A stretch of 5,638 nt of DNA from Oscillospiraceae bacterium (GTDB lineage Bacteria; Bacillota; Clostridia; Oscillospirales; Oscillospiraceae): contig CAJGCI010000121.1 of the NCBI GenBank assembly GCA_904501855.1, forward strand, positions 1 through 5,638, read 5' to 3'. The number at the start of each line of letters is the position of its first letter. The first letter of the stretch is position 1. Shown here one piece after another: positions 1-5,638 of the stretch. The notes under the pieces are model-generated. The model saw only the letters and a list, made by a program, of their open reading frames with translations. It searched no databases and was not told where the DNA came from. The position numbers were made by a program, and so were the translations under genes.

Positions 1-856
1 CAGAAGCGAAGAAGAGATGCCGGCGGATAAGGAAGAAGTGGCAGAGGCTCTGGAAGAGGGCGTCAAGTTCTGCTACCTCAACGCACCGGTGGAGATCCTC
101 GGTTCCCGCGGCAAGGTCAAGGGCCTGAAAGTGGAGATCATGGAACTGGGCGAGCCCGATGAGAAGGGACGCCGTAAACCGGTTGGAACCGGCAAGTTCG
201 AGACTCTGGATGTGGATTCCGTCATCGCTTCCGTCGGTCAGGTCATCGACTGGGGCAGCCTGGATGTCGGCGCACTGAAGACCGGCAAGAAGGGCAACGC
301 GGAAGCAGATGCCATCACCTACCAGACCGCACAGGACGACATCTTCGTCGGCGGTGACGTATACACCGGACCGAAGTTCGCCATTGATGCCATCGCAGCC
401 GGCCGTGAAGGCGCTGAGTCCCTGCACCGTTTCGTACAGGACGGCCAGAGCCTCACCCGCGGCCGTAACCTGCGTGAGTTCTACGAGCTGGACAAGGATA
501 ATCTGGCACTGGATCCGGACTGCTACGATCGCCCGGCACGTCAGCCCATCCTCCACGATAAGAAGAAGGCCCGCTCCTTCGAGCATGACCGTCTCACCTT
601 CACGGAGGAGCAGGTCAAGGCGGAAGCATCCCGCTGCCTGGGCTGCGGAGCATGTATCGCTGACCAGAACAAGTGCATCGGCTGCGGACTGTGCACCACC
701 AAGTGCATGTTCGACGCCATCCATCTGGTGCGCGACCATCCGGAATGCACCAATATGATCCGCTGCGAGGACAAGGTCCTTCCGCTGGCAAAATATGCCG
801 CGAAGCGCGCTGCCAAGATCGTCATCAAGGATCTGAAGACGAAAGTCGGCAAATAA
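1..856 (+). CDS. FAD/NAD(P)-dependent oxidoreductase, glutamate synthase beta-like, with C-terminal ferredoxin domain (5' end missing)
   Basis: This is the C-terminal part of a flavoprotein related to the small subunit of glutamate synthase. Such proteins pass electrons between NAD(P)H, FAD and iron-sulfur clusters in the cytoplasm; the electron partner cannot be told here. The frame is open to the left edge (codons from base 2 read RSEEE before the Met at 17), and that Met lies inside the conserved stretch, so it is not the start. Counting from it, residues 111-129 hold the second FAD-contact segment (GGDVYTGPKFAIDAIAAG), which closes the pyridine-nucleotide-disulfide reductase fold. Residues 207-213 give CxxCxxC. 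Residues 220-230 give a full C-x2-C-x2-C-x3-C [4Fe-4S] motif followed by FDAIHL. The first triad lacks an obvious fourth Cys, though Cys244 and Cys250 follow. A basic tail ends the protein, and a hairpin terminator starts 9 bp after the stop. The family is clear; the physiological reaction is not. Confidence 0.88.
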   Translation, partial: RSEEEMPADKEEVAEALEEGVKFCYLNAPVEILGSRGKVKGLKVEIMELGEPDEKGRRKPVGTGKFETLDVDSVIASVGQVIDWGSLDVGALKTGKKGNAEADAITYQTAQDDIFVGGDVYTGPKFAIDAIAAGREGAESLHRFVQDGQSLTRGRNLREFYELDKDNLALDPDCYDRPARQPILHDKKKARSFEHDRLTFTEEQVKAEASRCLGCGACIADQNKCIGCGLCTTKCMFDAIHLVRDHPECTNMIRCEDKVLPLAKYAAKRAAKIVIKDLKTKVGK

Positions 857-865
857 GTAAAACAA

Positions 866-915
866 AAAAGATAGATCGGTGGGAATTCCCATCGATCTAT
901 CTTTTCGCTTTTTTT
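866..915. terminator. Bidirectional intrinsic terminator between two convergent genes
   Basis: An 18-bp stem (866-883 with 888-905, one G-U pair) closes an AATT loop. On the plus strand it is followed by CGC and seven T (909-915), ending the oxidoreductase transcript. On the minus strand the plus-strand A-rich stretch 857-869 gives a T-rich tail, so the same hairpin should end the small gene 925-1119. The hairpin is seen directly; activity in both directions is inferred from the flanking tracts. Confidence 0.9.
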
Positions 916-924
916 AATGTCCGG

Positions 925-1119
925 TCAGTCTTTCAGACCCCATTCAAAATCATTCTTATTGTTGCGAATGACCTCTTGCACCTCTTCACTGCTCATCTCA
1001 TAAACGGCGGCAATGGACTCCACGGGGAAGTCCTGCTCGCGAAGCATCATGATGCGTTTGACGTGATCTTCTCTGATCGCTTTTTTAATCAAATCGTTGT
1101 AAGCGTCTTTAATGGACAT
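925..1119 (-). CDS. Small helix-turn-helix-like protein, 64 aa, function unknown
   Basis: This short cytoplasmic protein is not one I can name. I chose the Met at 1119 (MSIKDAYNDL) because a strong GGAGGAGG ribosome binding site (plus-strand CCTCCTCC, 1131-1138) lies 11 bases upstream. The longer reading from 1149 would put that site inside the coding sequence and adds ten unconvincing residues. Residues 9-21 form a charged helix. Residues 22-50 (RIMMLREQDFPVESIAAVYEM, then SSEEVQEVI) have the helix-turn-helix pattern of 'slow to advance, then I-A-x-x-x-x-hydrophobic-S-x-E-E-V'. Similar short tails close Rpn/PD-(D/E)XK-type transposase-nuclease proteins, so it could be a free-standing relative or remnant of such a tail. 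It is monocistronic, convergent with the oxidoreductase gene and divergent from 1233-1577. Intact frame, good ribosome binding site and terminator argue that it is real; a DNA-binding role is only inferred. Confidence 0.72.
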   Translation of the reverse strand: MSIKDAYNDLIKKAIREDHVKRIMMLREQDFPVESIAAVYEMSSEEVQEVIRNNKNDFEWGLKD

Positions 1120-1130
1120 AGTTGATTGAT

Positions 1131-1138
1131 CCTCCTCC
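1131..1138 (-). promoter_or_regulatory. Ribosome binding site that fixes the start of the 64-aa gene
   Basis: The minus strand reads GGAGGAGG here, 11 bases before the ATG at 1119. Because it lies inside the longer open frame beginning at 1149, it decides in favour of the shorter protein. Confidence 0.75.
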
Positions 1139-1158
1139 GGGACAGTCATTGTTCTTGA

Positions 1159-1187
1159 TTGTATTCTATACCGAAAGTAGGTAGAAT
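1159..1187 (+). promoter_or_regulatory. Candidate sigma-A promoter for the 114-aa gene, facing a possible minus-strand -10
   Basis: TTGTAT (1159-1164), a 17-base spacer and TAGAAT (1182-1187) fit a housekeeping promoter reading right; the expected start near 1194 gives a leader of about 40 bases to the ATG at 1233. A mirror-image ATTCTA at 1163-1168 reads TAGAAT on the minus strand and could be the -10 for the 64-aa gene, but its -35 (TTCCAT) is poor. These are pattern matches by eye only. Confidence 0.4.
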
Positions 1188-1232
1188 GGAAGAGGAATCA
1201 CATTTAATTCTTCAGAAACGGGGTTGTTTGGT

Positions 1233-1577
1233 ATGAGTATGTTTCATATTCCGGAAGGATTCCTGCGGGCGGAAGAGGCCATGCTGCAGTATTTTGACGG
1301 CATGGAAAAAGGTTACACCGTGGAAGGCCGGGAGGATCAGATGACCGTCACGGACGCAATGAGTGAATACTGGGCGGATATCGACCTGAACAAAGCGACC
1401 GACTGGCGGTTCTGTACGGATGAGGATGTTCCCGAAGAGGGGATGATCCGCTTCTTTTACGGGGAACGGGACTGGGAACTGCTGTTCCTGGGAGATGAGT
1501 CTCTGAAGGAGATCCTCGGAGAGAGCCGCATCCGGCTGGTTGCATTTCGAAAAACAGCAAAGATCCGGGACTACTGA
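1233..1577 (+). CDS. Acidic hypothetical protein, 114 aa
   Basis: I do not recognise this protein. It is soluble-looking, with no signal peptide or membrane segment, and strongly acidic (about 26 Asp/Glu against 14 Lys/Arg). It has aromatic-rich patches such as EYWADIDL, DWRF, IRFFYGERDWELLF and a basic C-terminus (FRKTAKIRDY). The alternation of hydrophobic and charged residues suggests a small alpha/beta domain. The start is uncertain: ATG 1233 has AACGGGG (1217-1223) as a weak ribosome binding site nine bases upstream; ATG 1239 is possible, and TTG 1224 directly abuts that site, so it is unlikely. The frame is intact, a plausible promoter precedes it, and no better frame exists in this stretch, so I take it as a real gene. 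Its last 7 bp overlap the end of the convergent MATE gene, with no terminator hairpin visible between them. Confidence 0.65.
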   Translation: MSMFHIPEGFLRAEEAMLQYFDGMEKGYTVEGREDQMTVTDAMSEYWADIDLNKATDWRFCTDEDVPEEGMIRFFYGERDWELLFLGDESLKEILGESRIRLVAFRKTAKIRDY

Positions 1578-2923
1578 TCGAGAACTCCCTGACGCTTCCA
1601 CTGACGGAGCACGAAAAGGTAGGCGGCCAGCGTATAGAGCCCGGCGGCACACCAGGCAGCAGGATCACAGGCAATGGCATAAAGGAAACGGTGGGTGTGT
1701 CCGCTGAGGCCTGCCATGACGCAGCGGGCCACCAGTTCGGTGATCCCGGAAAACAGAGGAAGGAGAGCATAGCCGCAGCCCTGCAGCGAGTTGCGGAAGA
1801 TCAGGATAAAGCTCAGAGGCAGATAGAAGAACATGGTGATCCGGAAATAGGATCCGGCATACTCTCCGAGGGAGACCAGATCCTCGGAGCCGGGAAAGAA
1901 CAGAAACAGCAGGTGCGGGAAGACGAAACGCAGCATGAAAAATGCGAAAACACTGTATGCGGCAAGCCCGGCCAGCGCAACACGGATCCCGCTGCGCACT
2001 CTGCCGCGGTCACCGGCACCGAAATTCTGGCCGCAGAAGGTGGCCATTGCCTGACCGGTGGCCATGACGCCCTGCATCAGCAGATACTGAAGTTTGGATG
2101 CGGCAGTGACGGCCGCCACCGCCGTGGAACCATAGGAATTGATGGCCGCCTGCATGATGGTCATTCCGGACGCGGTCACCGCAAACTGAAGCGCCATGGG
2201 GATCCCCATTCTCAGCTGAGAAAGGGAGACGGTCCGGTAGAGACGCCATTCGTTCCGATGTGGAATGAGATCGGGAACACGGAAATAAATATAGAAAGCA
2301 CAGAGTACGGCGGAGATGGCCTGAGACAGAACGGTGGCCATCGCCGCTCCTTTTACGCCCAGATGAAAAGACAGGATAAACCACAGGTCTAGAAGAATGT
2401 TGAGCACCGAGGAGAAGATGAGAAACATCAGCGGTGCACGGCTGTTTCCCACCGCCCGCAGATACCCGGACAGCAGGTTGTAGAAGGTGTTGGCCATGAG
2501 ACCTGCGGCAATGATGGTGATATAGGATCTTGCCTGCGGATAGATATCCGAAGGCGTGTTCATCCAGTGCAGAAAGGTATCCATGCATGTCAAACTGACG
2601 GTAGTCAGGACGACTGCCGTCAGGAGAGATAACAGGATGCCGTTGGAAACGGAATGCCGCAGTTTCCATCTGTCTCCGGCCCCGAAGGCCTGCGCGGTGA
2701 TGATGGAAAAACCGGCGGCAAATCCGATGGAGAAACCGGTGATCAGGAACATGAGGTTTCCGGTGGCGCCGACGGCGGCCAGAGCGGAGGCACCGACATA
2801 TTTGCCCACGATCATGGTGTCTACCATGTTATAAAGCTGCTGAAAGATATTCCCGATGAGAAGGGGAATGGTGAAACGGATCAGCAGGGAAGGGATGGAG
2901 CCCCGGGTCATATCCAGTTGCAT
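1571..2923 (-). CDS. MATE family efflux transporter (cation antiporter), 450 aa
   Basis: This is a full-length multidrug and toxic compound extrusion (MATE) transporter of the inner membrane, in the family that exports cationic drugs or metabolites in exchange for sodium or protons. Length (450 aa) and about twelve hydrophobic segments fit the family. The two-fold internal repeat is visible: AQAFGAGD at 77-84 matches GQNFGAGD at 298-305, and GYLRAVGNSRAPL (153-165) matches RNSLQGCGYALLPL (377-390). The N-terminal signature QQLYNMVDTMIVGKYVG (28-44) contains Asp35, at the position of the conserved cation-binding Asp in NorM-type proteins. The start at 2923 has an AAAGGAG site (2933-2939) nine bases upstream. 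It follows the TRAP-type binding protein gene by 22 bp and is most likely the second cistron of that operon. The substrate cannot be deduced. Its 3' end overlaps the convergent 114-aa gene by 7 bp. Confidence 0.95.
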   Translation of the reverse strand: MQLDMTRGSIPSLLIRFTIPLLIGNIFQQLYNMVDTMIVGKYVGASALAAVGATGNLMFLITGFSIGFAAGFSIITAQAFGAGDRWKLRHSVSNGILLSLLTAVVLTTVSLTCMDTFLHWMNTPSDIYPQARSYITIIAAGLMANTFYNLLSGYLRAVGNSRAPLMFLIFSSVLNILLDLWFILSFHLGVKGAAMATVLSQAISAVLCAFYIYFRVPDLIPHRNEWRLYRTVSLSQLRMGIPMALQFAVTASGMTIMQAAINSYGSTAVAAVTAASKLQYLLMQGVMATGQAMATFCGQNFGAGDRGRVRSGIRVALAGLAAYSVFAFFMLRFVFPHLLFLFFPGSEDLVSLGEYAGSYFRITMFFYLPLSFILIFRNSLQGCGYALLPLFSGITELVARCVMAGLSGHTHRFLYAIACDPAAWCAAGLYTLAAYLFVLRQWKRQGVLDQ

Positions 2924-2945
2924 ATTGGGAAACTCCTTTGGTGTT

Positions 2946-3980
2946 TTACGGCGCAGCGGACTTCTTTCGCTGTGCCTCTATTTTTCCGATCAGAGCCTCG
3001 CCCCAGGAGTTCTGGAGGCTGTATTCCGCATAGAGAGTCTTGGACTGCTCCTTAAATGCTTTCAAGGACGGTTCCGTGACATCCATGGAAGAGCGGAGCC
3101 TTTTCAGGATGGTCTCCTCGTTGGTCTGTATATAGGCGCGGTGAGCGGCGGATCGATCCTGTGCGCAGCTCTTTACCAGTTCACGGTAGGAAGGAGGCAG
3201 GGAATCCCAGAAGGATTCGCTCGCTACCAGGATGTCCGTGTCATACTGGATGTTCATGACGGAAAGATACTGCTGCGTACCGGACAGACCGAGATTGCTG
3301 AAATCCGTTACGGAACCGACCTGTCCGTTAAAGACCTGTTTTTCCAGTGCTCCGGGAAGCTCTTCCATGTCCAGAGGCGCCGGCAGTGCGGCAAGGTTTT
3401 CGTATACCGACAGGGTCAGTTCATCGTCCGTGGTATGAAGCATCATTCCGGTCAGGTCCGCCGGTTTTTCCACCGGCCGGAGGTCATTGGAGATCTGCCA
3501 GAGATATCCGGAGGCATAGCACAGCGGGATCATATGATTTTCCGTGAGATCTTCCAGGATCTCCTCTCCCACTTTGCTGCTCACGACGGTTTCCGCTTCG
3601 TTATAGTCCTTAAACAGGAAGGGAAGACGGAATACGGAGATCCTGTTGCAGTAGGGACGGAGAGTGTCGGAGGACAGGACCGCGGCATCCAGCTGCCCGG
3701 CAGTAACCTGTTCGGCCAGTTCTCCCTCGCTGCCCAGTTCTCCCTCTCCATAGAGTTCTAGAGAGATCTTCCCCTTGGAACGGCGGTAGAGATCATCCGC
3801 CAGGTCCTGAAGCATCGTATGGACCGAAGAAGAAGGATCCGCCGTATATCCGACGGAAAGGGTGACCGGTTCCGACAAGGACTCTTCGGACTGCATGGAG
3901 GAATTCCCGCCCCCGGAACGGCCGCAGGCACAGCACAATGTCAGGACAAGTGCCGTGAGGATCCATAAAAACTTGCGCAT
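2946..3980 (-). CDS. TRAP transporter solute-binding lipoprotein, DctP family, atypical, 344 aa
   Basis: This is a DctP/SiaP-type extracytoplasmic binding protein; family members capture carboxylates (C4-dicarboxylates, sialic acid and others) for a sodium-driven TRAP permease. Residues 1-19 are a lipoprotein signal (basic MRK, hydrophobic core, then LCCACG), so it is probably lipid-anchored outside the membrane at Cys19. A Gly/Ser linker follows, then the binding fold: GYTADPSSSVH (44-54), SKGKISLELYGEGELGSE (68-85), the family's 'LGserelleqv..G.idmav' signature (82-101), and PADLTGMMLHT (173-183). In the last, His182 replaces the Arg that usually grips the ligand carboxylate, and the later 'DGQ' motif reads NGQ (218-220). 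The start at 3980 has AAAGGTGG just upstream (3985-3992); the farther Met at 4016 falls inside the promoter -10. No DctQ/DctM permease genes are present; a MATE exporter follows 22 bp downstream. Family placement is firm; ligand and partner are unknown. Confidence 0.88.
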   Translation of the reverse strand: MRKFLWILTALVLTLCCACGRSGGGNSSMQSEESLSEPVTLSVGYTADPSSSVHTMLQDLADDLYRRSKGKISLELYGEGELGSEGELAEQVTAGQLDAAVLSSDTLRPYCNRISVFRLPFLFKDYNEAETVVSSKVGEEILEDLTENHMIPLCYASGYLWQISNDLRPVEKPADLTGMMLHTTDDELTLSVYENLAALPAPLDMEELPGALEKQVFNGQVGSVTDFSNLGLSGTQQYLSVMNIQYDTDILVASESFWDSLPPSYRELVKSCAQDRSAAHRAYIQTNEETILKRLRSSMDVTEPSLKAFKEQSKTLYAEYSLQNSWGEALIGKIEAQRKKSAAP

Positions 3981-3984
3981 AGTA

Positions 3985-3992
3985 CCACCTTT
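3985..3992 (-). promoter_or_regulatory. Ribosome binding site fixing the start of the TRAP-type lipoprotein
   Basis: The minus strand reads AAAGGTGG, followed by TACT and ATG. Its position directly before a signal-peptide Met (MRKFLW) decides for the start at 3980 over Met codons at 4004 and 4016. Confidence 0.7.
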
Positions 3993-4011
3993 GAAATCAA
4001 TCATTGCTCCT

Positions 4012-4020
4012 ATCATAACA
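4012..4020 (-). promoter_or_regulatory. Extended -10 promoter for the lipoprotein/MATE operon
   Basis: The minus strand reads TGTTATGAT, an extended -10 (TG-N-TATGAT, five of six matches to TATAAT). The best -35 at 17 bases is only TTTCTC, so activity would lean on the TGn element. Transcription would begin near 4005, leaving a leader of about 25 bases before the ATG at 3980. The site sits just downstream of the symporter terminator, which fits an independent transcription unit. Confidence 0.6.
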
Positions 4021-4037
4021 CAAGGAGAGAAGAAGAG

Positions 4038-4074
4038 AAAACAAAAACAGCGCCTGATGAATCATCAGGCGCTG
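4038..4074 (-). terminator. Intrinsic terminator of the AGCS symporter gene
   Basis: A perfect 12-bp GC-rich stem (4048-4059 with 4063-4074) with a three-base loop is followed on the minus strand by TTTTTGTTTTC (4037-4047 region). It lies 73 bp beyond the symporter stop codon and upstream of the lipoprotein promoter, so it insulates the two leftward units. Confidence 0.92.
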
Positions 4075-4147
4075 CCACGTGTTTATATATAGGATTAAAT
4101 CATCCCGGCATCCGTTGTGGATACGTTGAAATGTAATACAGGAAAAA

Positions 4148-5572
4148 TTACTGCTGCTGTGCTTTCTTGTTCAGAACACCAGCGTTTGCGTTCTTGATCG
4201 TCGGAATCGGCGTTTCGTCCTTGTCCATGATGTGCGCGCCGGCATACTTTTTGGTTTCTGCAGCGATGACACCGGACAGAGCCAGAACAGCGATGATGTT
4301 CGGGACAGCCATCAGACCGTTGAGAAGGTCGGCCAGATCCCACAGAGTGTTCAGCTCAGCAATACATCCGACGAATACTCCAAGTACCCACAATACTTTG
4401 TATACAGGGATAACTTTTTCGCCAATCAGATATACAGCACATCTCTCGCCATAGTAGTACCAGCCGAGGATGGTGGAGAATGCGAAGGTGATCAGACCGA
4501 CCAGAAGGATCGGTTTGCCCAGGATGGGGATCTGAGCAAAAGCGGCATTGGTCAGAGCGCCGCCCTGCTGCATTTTCACGATTTCCTGCATCTCCGGGAA
4601 CTTCAGGATACTGGAAGTCAGAACCAGACCGGTCATCAGGCAGATGACGACGGTATCCCAGAACGTACCGGTCATGGAGACCATGGCCTGACGCTTCGGG
4701 TTGCGGGACTGAGCAGCGGAAGCAACCAGAGGAGCAGAACCCATACCAGACTCGTTAGAGAACAGGCCACGGGCAAAGCCGTAACGGAGTGCCGCTGCAA
4801 CACCGCCGCCGACGAAACCGCCGACTGCTGCTTTTCCAGTGAAAGCGCTGGAAATGATCAGAGAAACTGCTTCGCCGACATAGTGGCCATTCATAAAGAG
4901 GATGACCAGGCAGCCGAGGAAGTAGAAGATGGCCATGAACGGAACCAGTGCTTCGGAAACTCTGGTGATGGACTGAATGCCGCCGATGATAACGAGGGCG
5001 ATCAGGATGGCCAGTACAACACCGACAACGATCGGATCAACGGAGGGGAAAGTACCGGTGACGTTGGTCATAACGGCGTTGGACTGTACCATACAGCCGA
5101 TACCGAATGCACAGATTGCAGCCAGAAGGGCAAAGATGATGCCGAGCCATTTCCAGTTCTTGCCGCGCTCCAGAGCGTACATGGCGCCACCGATCATGGA
5201 GCCGTCTTCACTCTTTACACGATATTTCAGAGCGATGAGAGTCTCAGAATATTTTGTTGCGATACCAAAGATACCGGTGAGCCACATCCACAGAACAGCA
5301 CCAGGGCCGCCCATGGCGATTGCGGTGCCGACACCGATGATGTTACCAGTACCGATGGTGGAAGACAGTGCGGTGGTCAATGCACCGAACTGAGATACGT
5401 CGCCTTCTGCGTCCGGATCTTTTTCAAAGGACATCTTGATGGCTTTGAAGATGTCTTTCTGGATAAAGCCGGTACGGAAGGTCATAAACAGGTGTGTGCC
5501 TACCAGCATGATGATCAGAGGCCAGCCCCATACAAACCCGTCTATTTTACCAATGATTTCGCCAAATGTCAT
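4148..5572 (-). CDS. AGCS family sodium/amino-acid (alanine/glycine-type) symporter, 474 aa
   Basis: This inner-membrane carrier belongs to the alanine or glycine:cation symporter family, which imports small neutral amino acids with sodium or protons; some relatives take glutamine, so the exact substrate is open. Family signatures are clear: GALTTALSSTIGTGNIIGVG (63-82), the substrate/ion-site helix; GGPGAVLWMW (88-97); ARGLFSNESGMGSAP (267-281), where most relatives I recall have Ala instead of the Ser in SNES; and FSTILGWYYYGERC (365-378). Many hydrophobic segments and a 474-residue length match the family. A hydrophilic tail of about 35 residues ends in KKAQQQ. The start at 5572 is set by a perfect AGGAGGT site seven bases upstream. 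Convergent or cotranscribed partners are absent: a strong terminator lies 73 bp past the stop, and the next leftward operon has its own promoter, so this is probably a single-gene unit. Confidence 0.95.
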   Translation of the reverse strand: MTFGEIIGKIDGFVWGWPLIIMLVGTHLFMTFRTGFIQKDIFKAIKMSFEKDPDAEGDVSQFGALTTALSSTIGTGNIIGVGTAIAMGGPGAVLWMWLTGIFGIATKYSETLIALKYRVKSEDGSMIGGAMYALERGKNWKWLGIIFALLAAICAFGIGCMVQSNAVMTNVTGTFPSVDPIVVGVVLAILIALVIIGGIQSITRVSEALVPFMAIFYFLGCLVILFMNGHYVGEAVSLIISSAFTGKAAVGGFVGGGVAAALRYGFARGLFSNESGMGSAPLVASAAQSRNPKRQAMVSMTGTFWDTVVICLMTGLVLTSSILKFPEMQEIVKMQQGGALTNAAFAQIPILGKPILLVGLITFAFSTILGWYYYGERCAVYLIGEKVIPVYKVLWVLGVFVGCIAELNTLWDLADLLNGLMAVPNIIAVLALSGVIAAETKKYAGAHIMDKDETPIPTIKNANAGVLNKKAQQQ

Positions 5573-5579
5573 TTAGCAA

Positions 5580-5586
5580 ACCTCCT
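5580..5586 (-). promoter_or_regulatory. Perfect ribosome binding site of the AGCS symporter
   Basis: The minus strand reads AGGAGGT, then TTGCTAA and ATG at 5572, ideal spacing that fixes the start. The remaining 52 bases to the window edge are A-rich on the minus strand; I see no convincing promoter or riboswitch in them, and the promoter may lie outside the window. Confidence 0.85.
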
Positions 5587-5638
5587 ATAACTCTTTTACT
5601 ACACTTCTCTTCTTTAAGTTTGTATTACATTTTCTCTG

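Noticed and set aside
1691..2392. A 233-residue plus-strand frame within the MATE gene
   Set aside because: It is antisense to a well-supported transporter and its residue composition (Gly, His, Gln, Glu) is that of a mirror frame.
2856..3761. A 301-residue plus-strand frame across the MATE/lipoprotein junction
   Set aside because: It overlaps two real genes on the other strand and contains no family motif or ribosome binding site of note.
3981..4016. Longer start for the TRAP-type lipoprotein at 4016
   Set aside because: That Met lies in the -10 element, would add residues before a standard signal peptide, and lacks a ribosome binding site.
4075..4147. Possible small RNA or regulatory structure between the symporter stop and its terminator
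   Set aside because: Only a weak ATCC-GGAT hairpin is visible; it is best read as the untranslated 3' end of the symporter message.
4095..4343. An 82-residue minus-strand frame overlapping the end of the symporter
   Set aside because: It is out of frame with and inside the symporter gene, and its Ser/Arg/Cys-rich translation shows no domain.
4232..5590. A 452-residue open frame on the plus strand opposite the symporter
   Set aside because: It is exactly antisense to the AGCS gene, whose family signatures are clear; its translation is rich in Asp, Gly, His and Gln with no recognisable domain, as expected for a mirror frame.
5573..5638. Riboswitch upstream of the symporter
   Set aside because: Only 66 bases are available, and I see no glycine-riboswitch-like paired structure or terminator hairpin; the leader may continue outside the window.

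Overview
The window looks like an ordinary chromosomal stretch from a moderately GC-rich Gram-positive anaerobe, most likely a gut Bacillota (Clostridia or Erysipelotrichia-like). This placement is inferred from strong AGGAGG-type ribosome binding sites, compact intrinsic terminators, a lipoprotein-type TRAP binding protein, an AGCS amino-acid symporter, and a glutamate-synthase-beta-like flavoprotein with a C-terminal ferredoxin domain. No marker fixes the genus. There are six protein-coding genes: one is cut by the left edge, and five are complete. I see no RNA gene, insertion sequence, CRISPR array or phage gene.

Left part (1-1577). The 3' end of a large FAD/NAD(P)-dependent iron-sulfur oxidoreductase runs rightward and meets a 64-residue helix-turn-helix-like gene on the minus strand. 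The two share one hairpin that can terminate transcription both ways. A short intergenic region (1120-1232) then carries candidate promoters for the small gene (leftward) and for an acidic 114-residue orphan protein (rightward). The orphan gene ends tail-to-tail in the next gene, with a 7-bp overlap.

Middle (1571-4020). A two-gene leftward operon encodes a TRAP-type (DctP family) solute-binding lipoprotein and, 22 bp downstream, a MATE multidrug/metabolite exporter. It is read from an extended -10 promoter just upstream of the lipoprotein gene. No TRAP membrane subunits (DctQ/DctM) occur in the window. The binding protein has His where the family normally has the ligand-carboxylate-binding Arg. 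This orphan, diverged binding protein paired with an exporter is the most unusual point of the window.

Right part (4038-5638). A leftward AGCS-family sodium/amino-acid (alanine/glycine-type) symporter has its own perfect ribosome binding site and a strong terminator, so it is probably a single-gene transcript. The terminator separates it from the lipoprotein/MATE operon.

I found no convincing evidence of a wholly new biological system. The points worth following are the atypical binding protein with its MATE partner and the two small uncharacterised genes.
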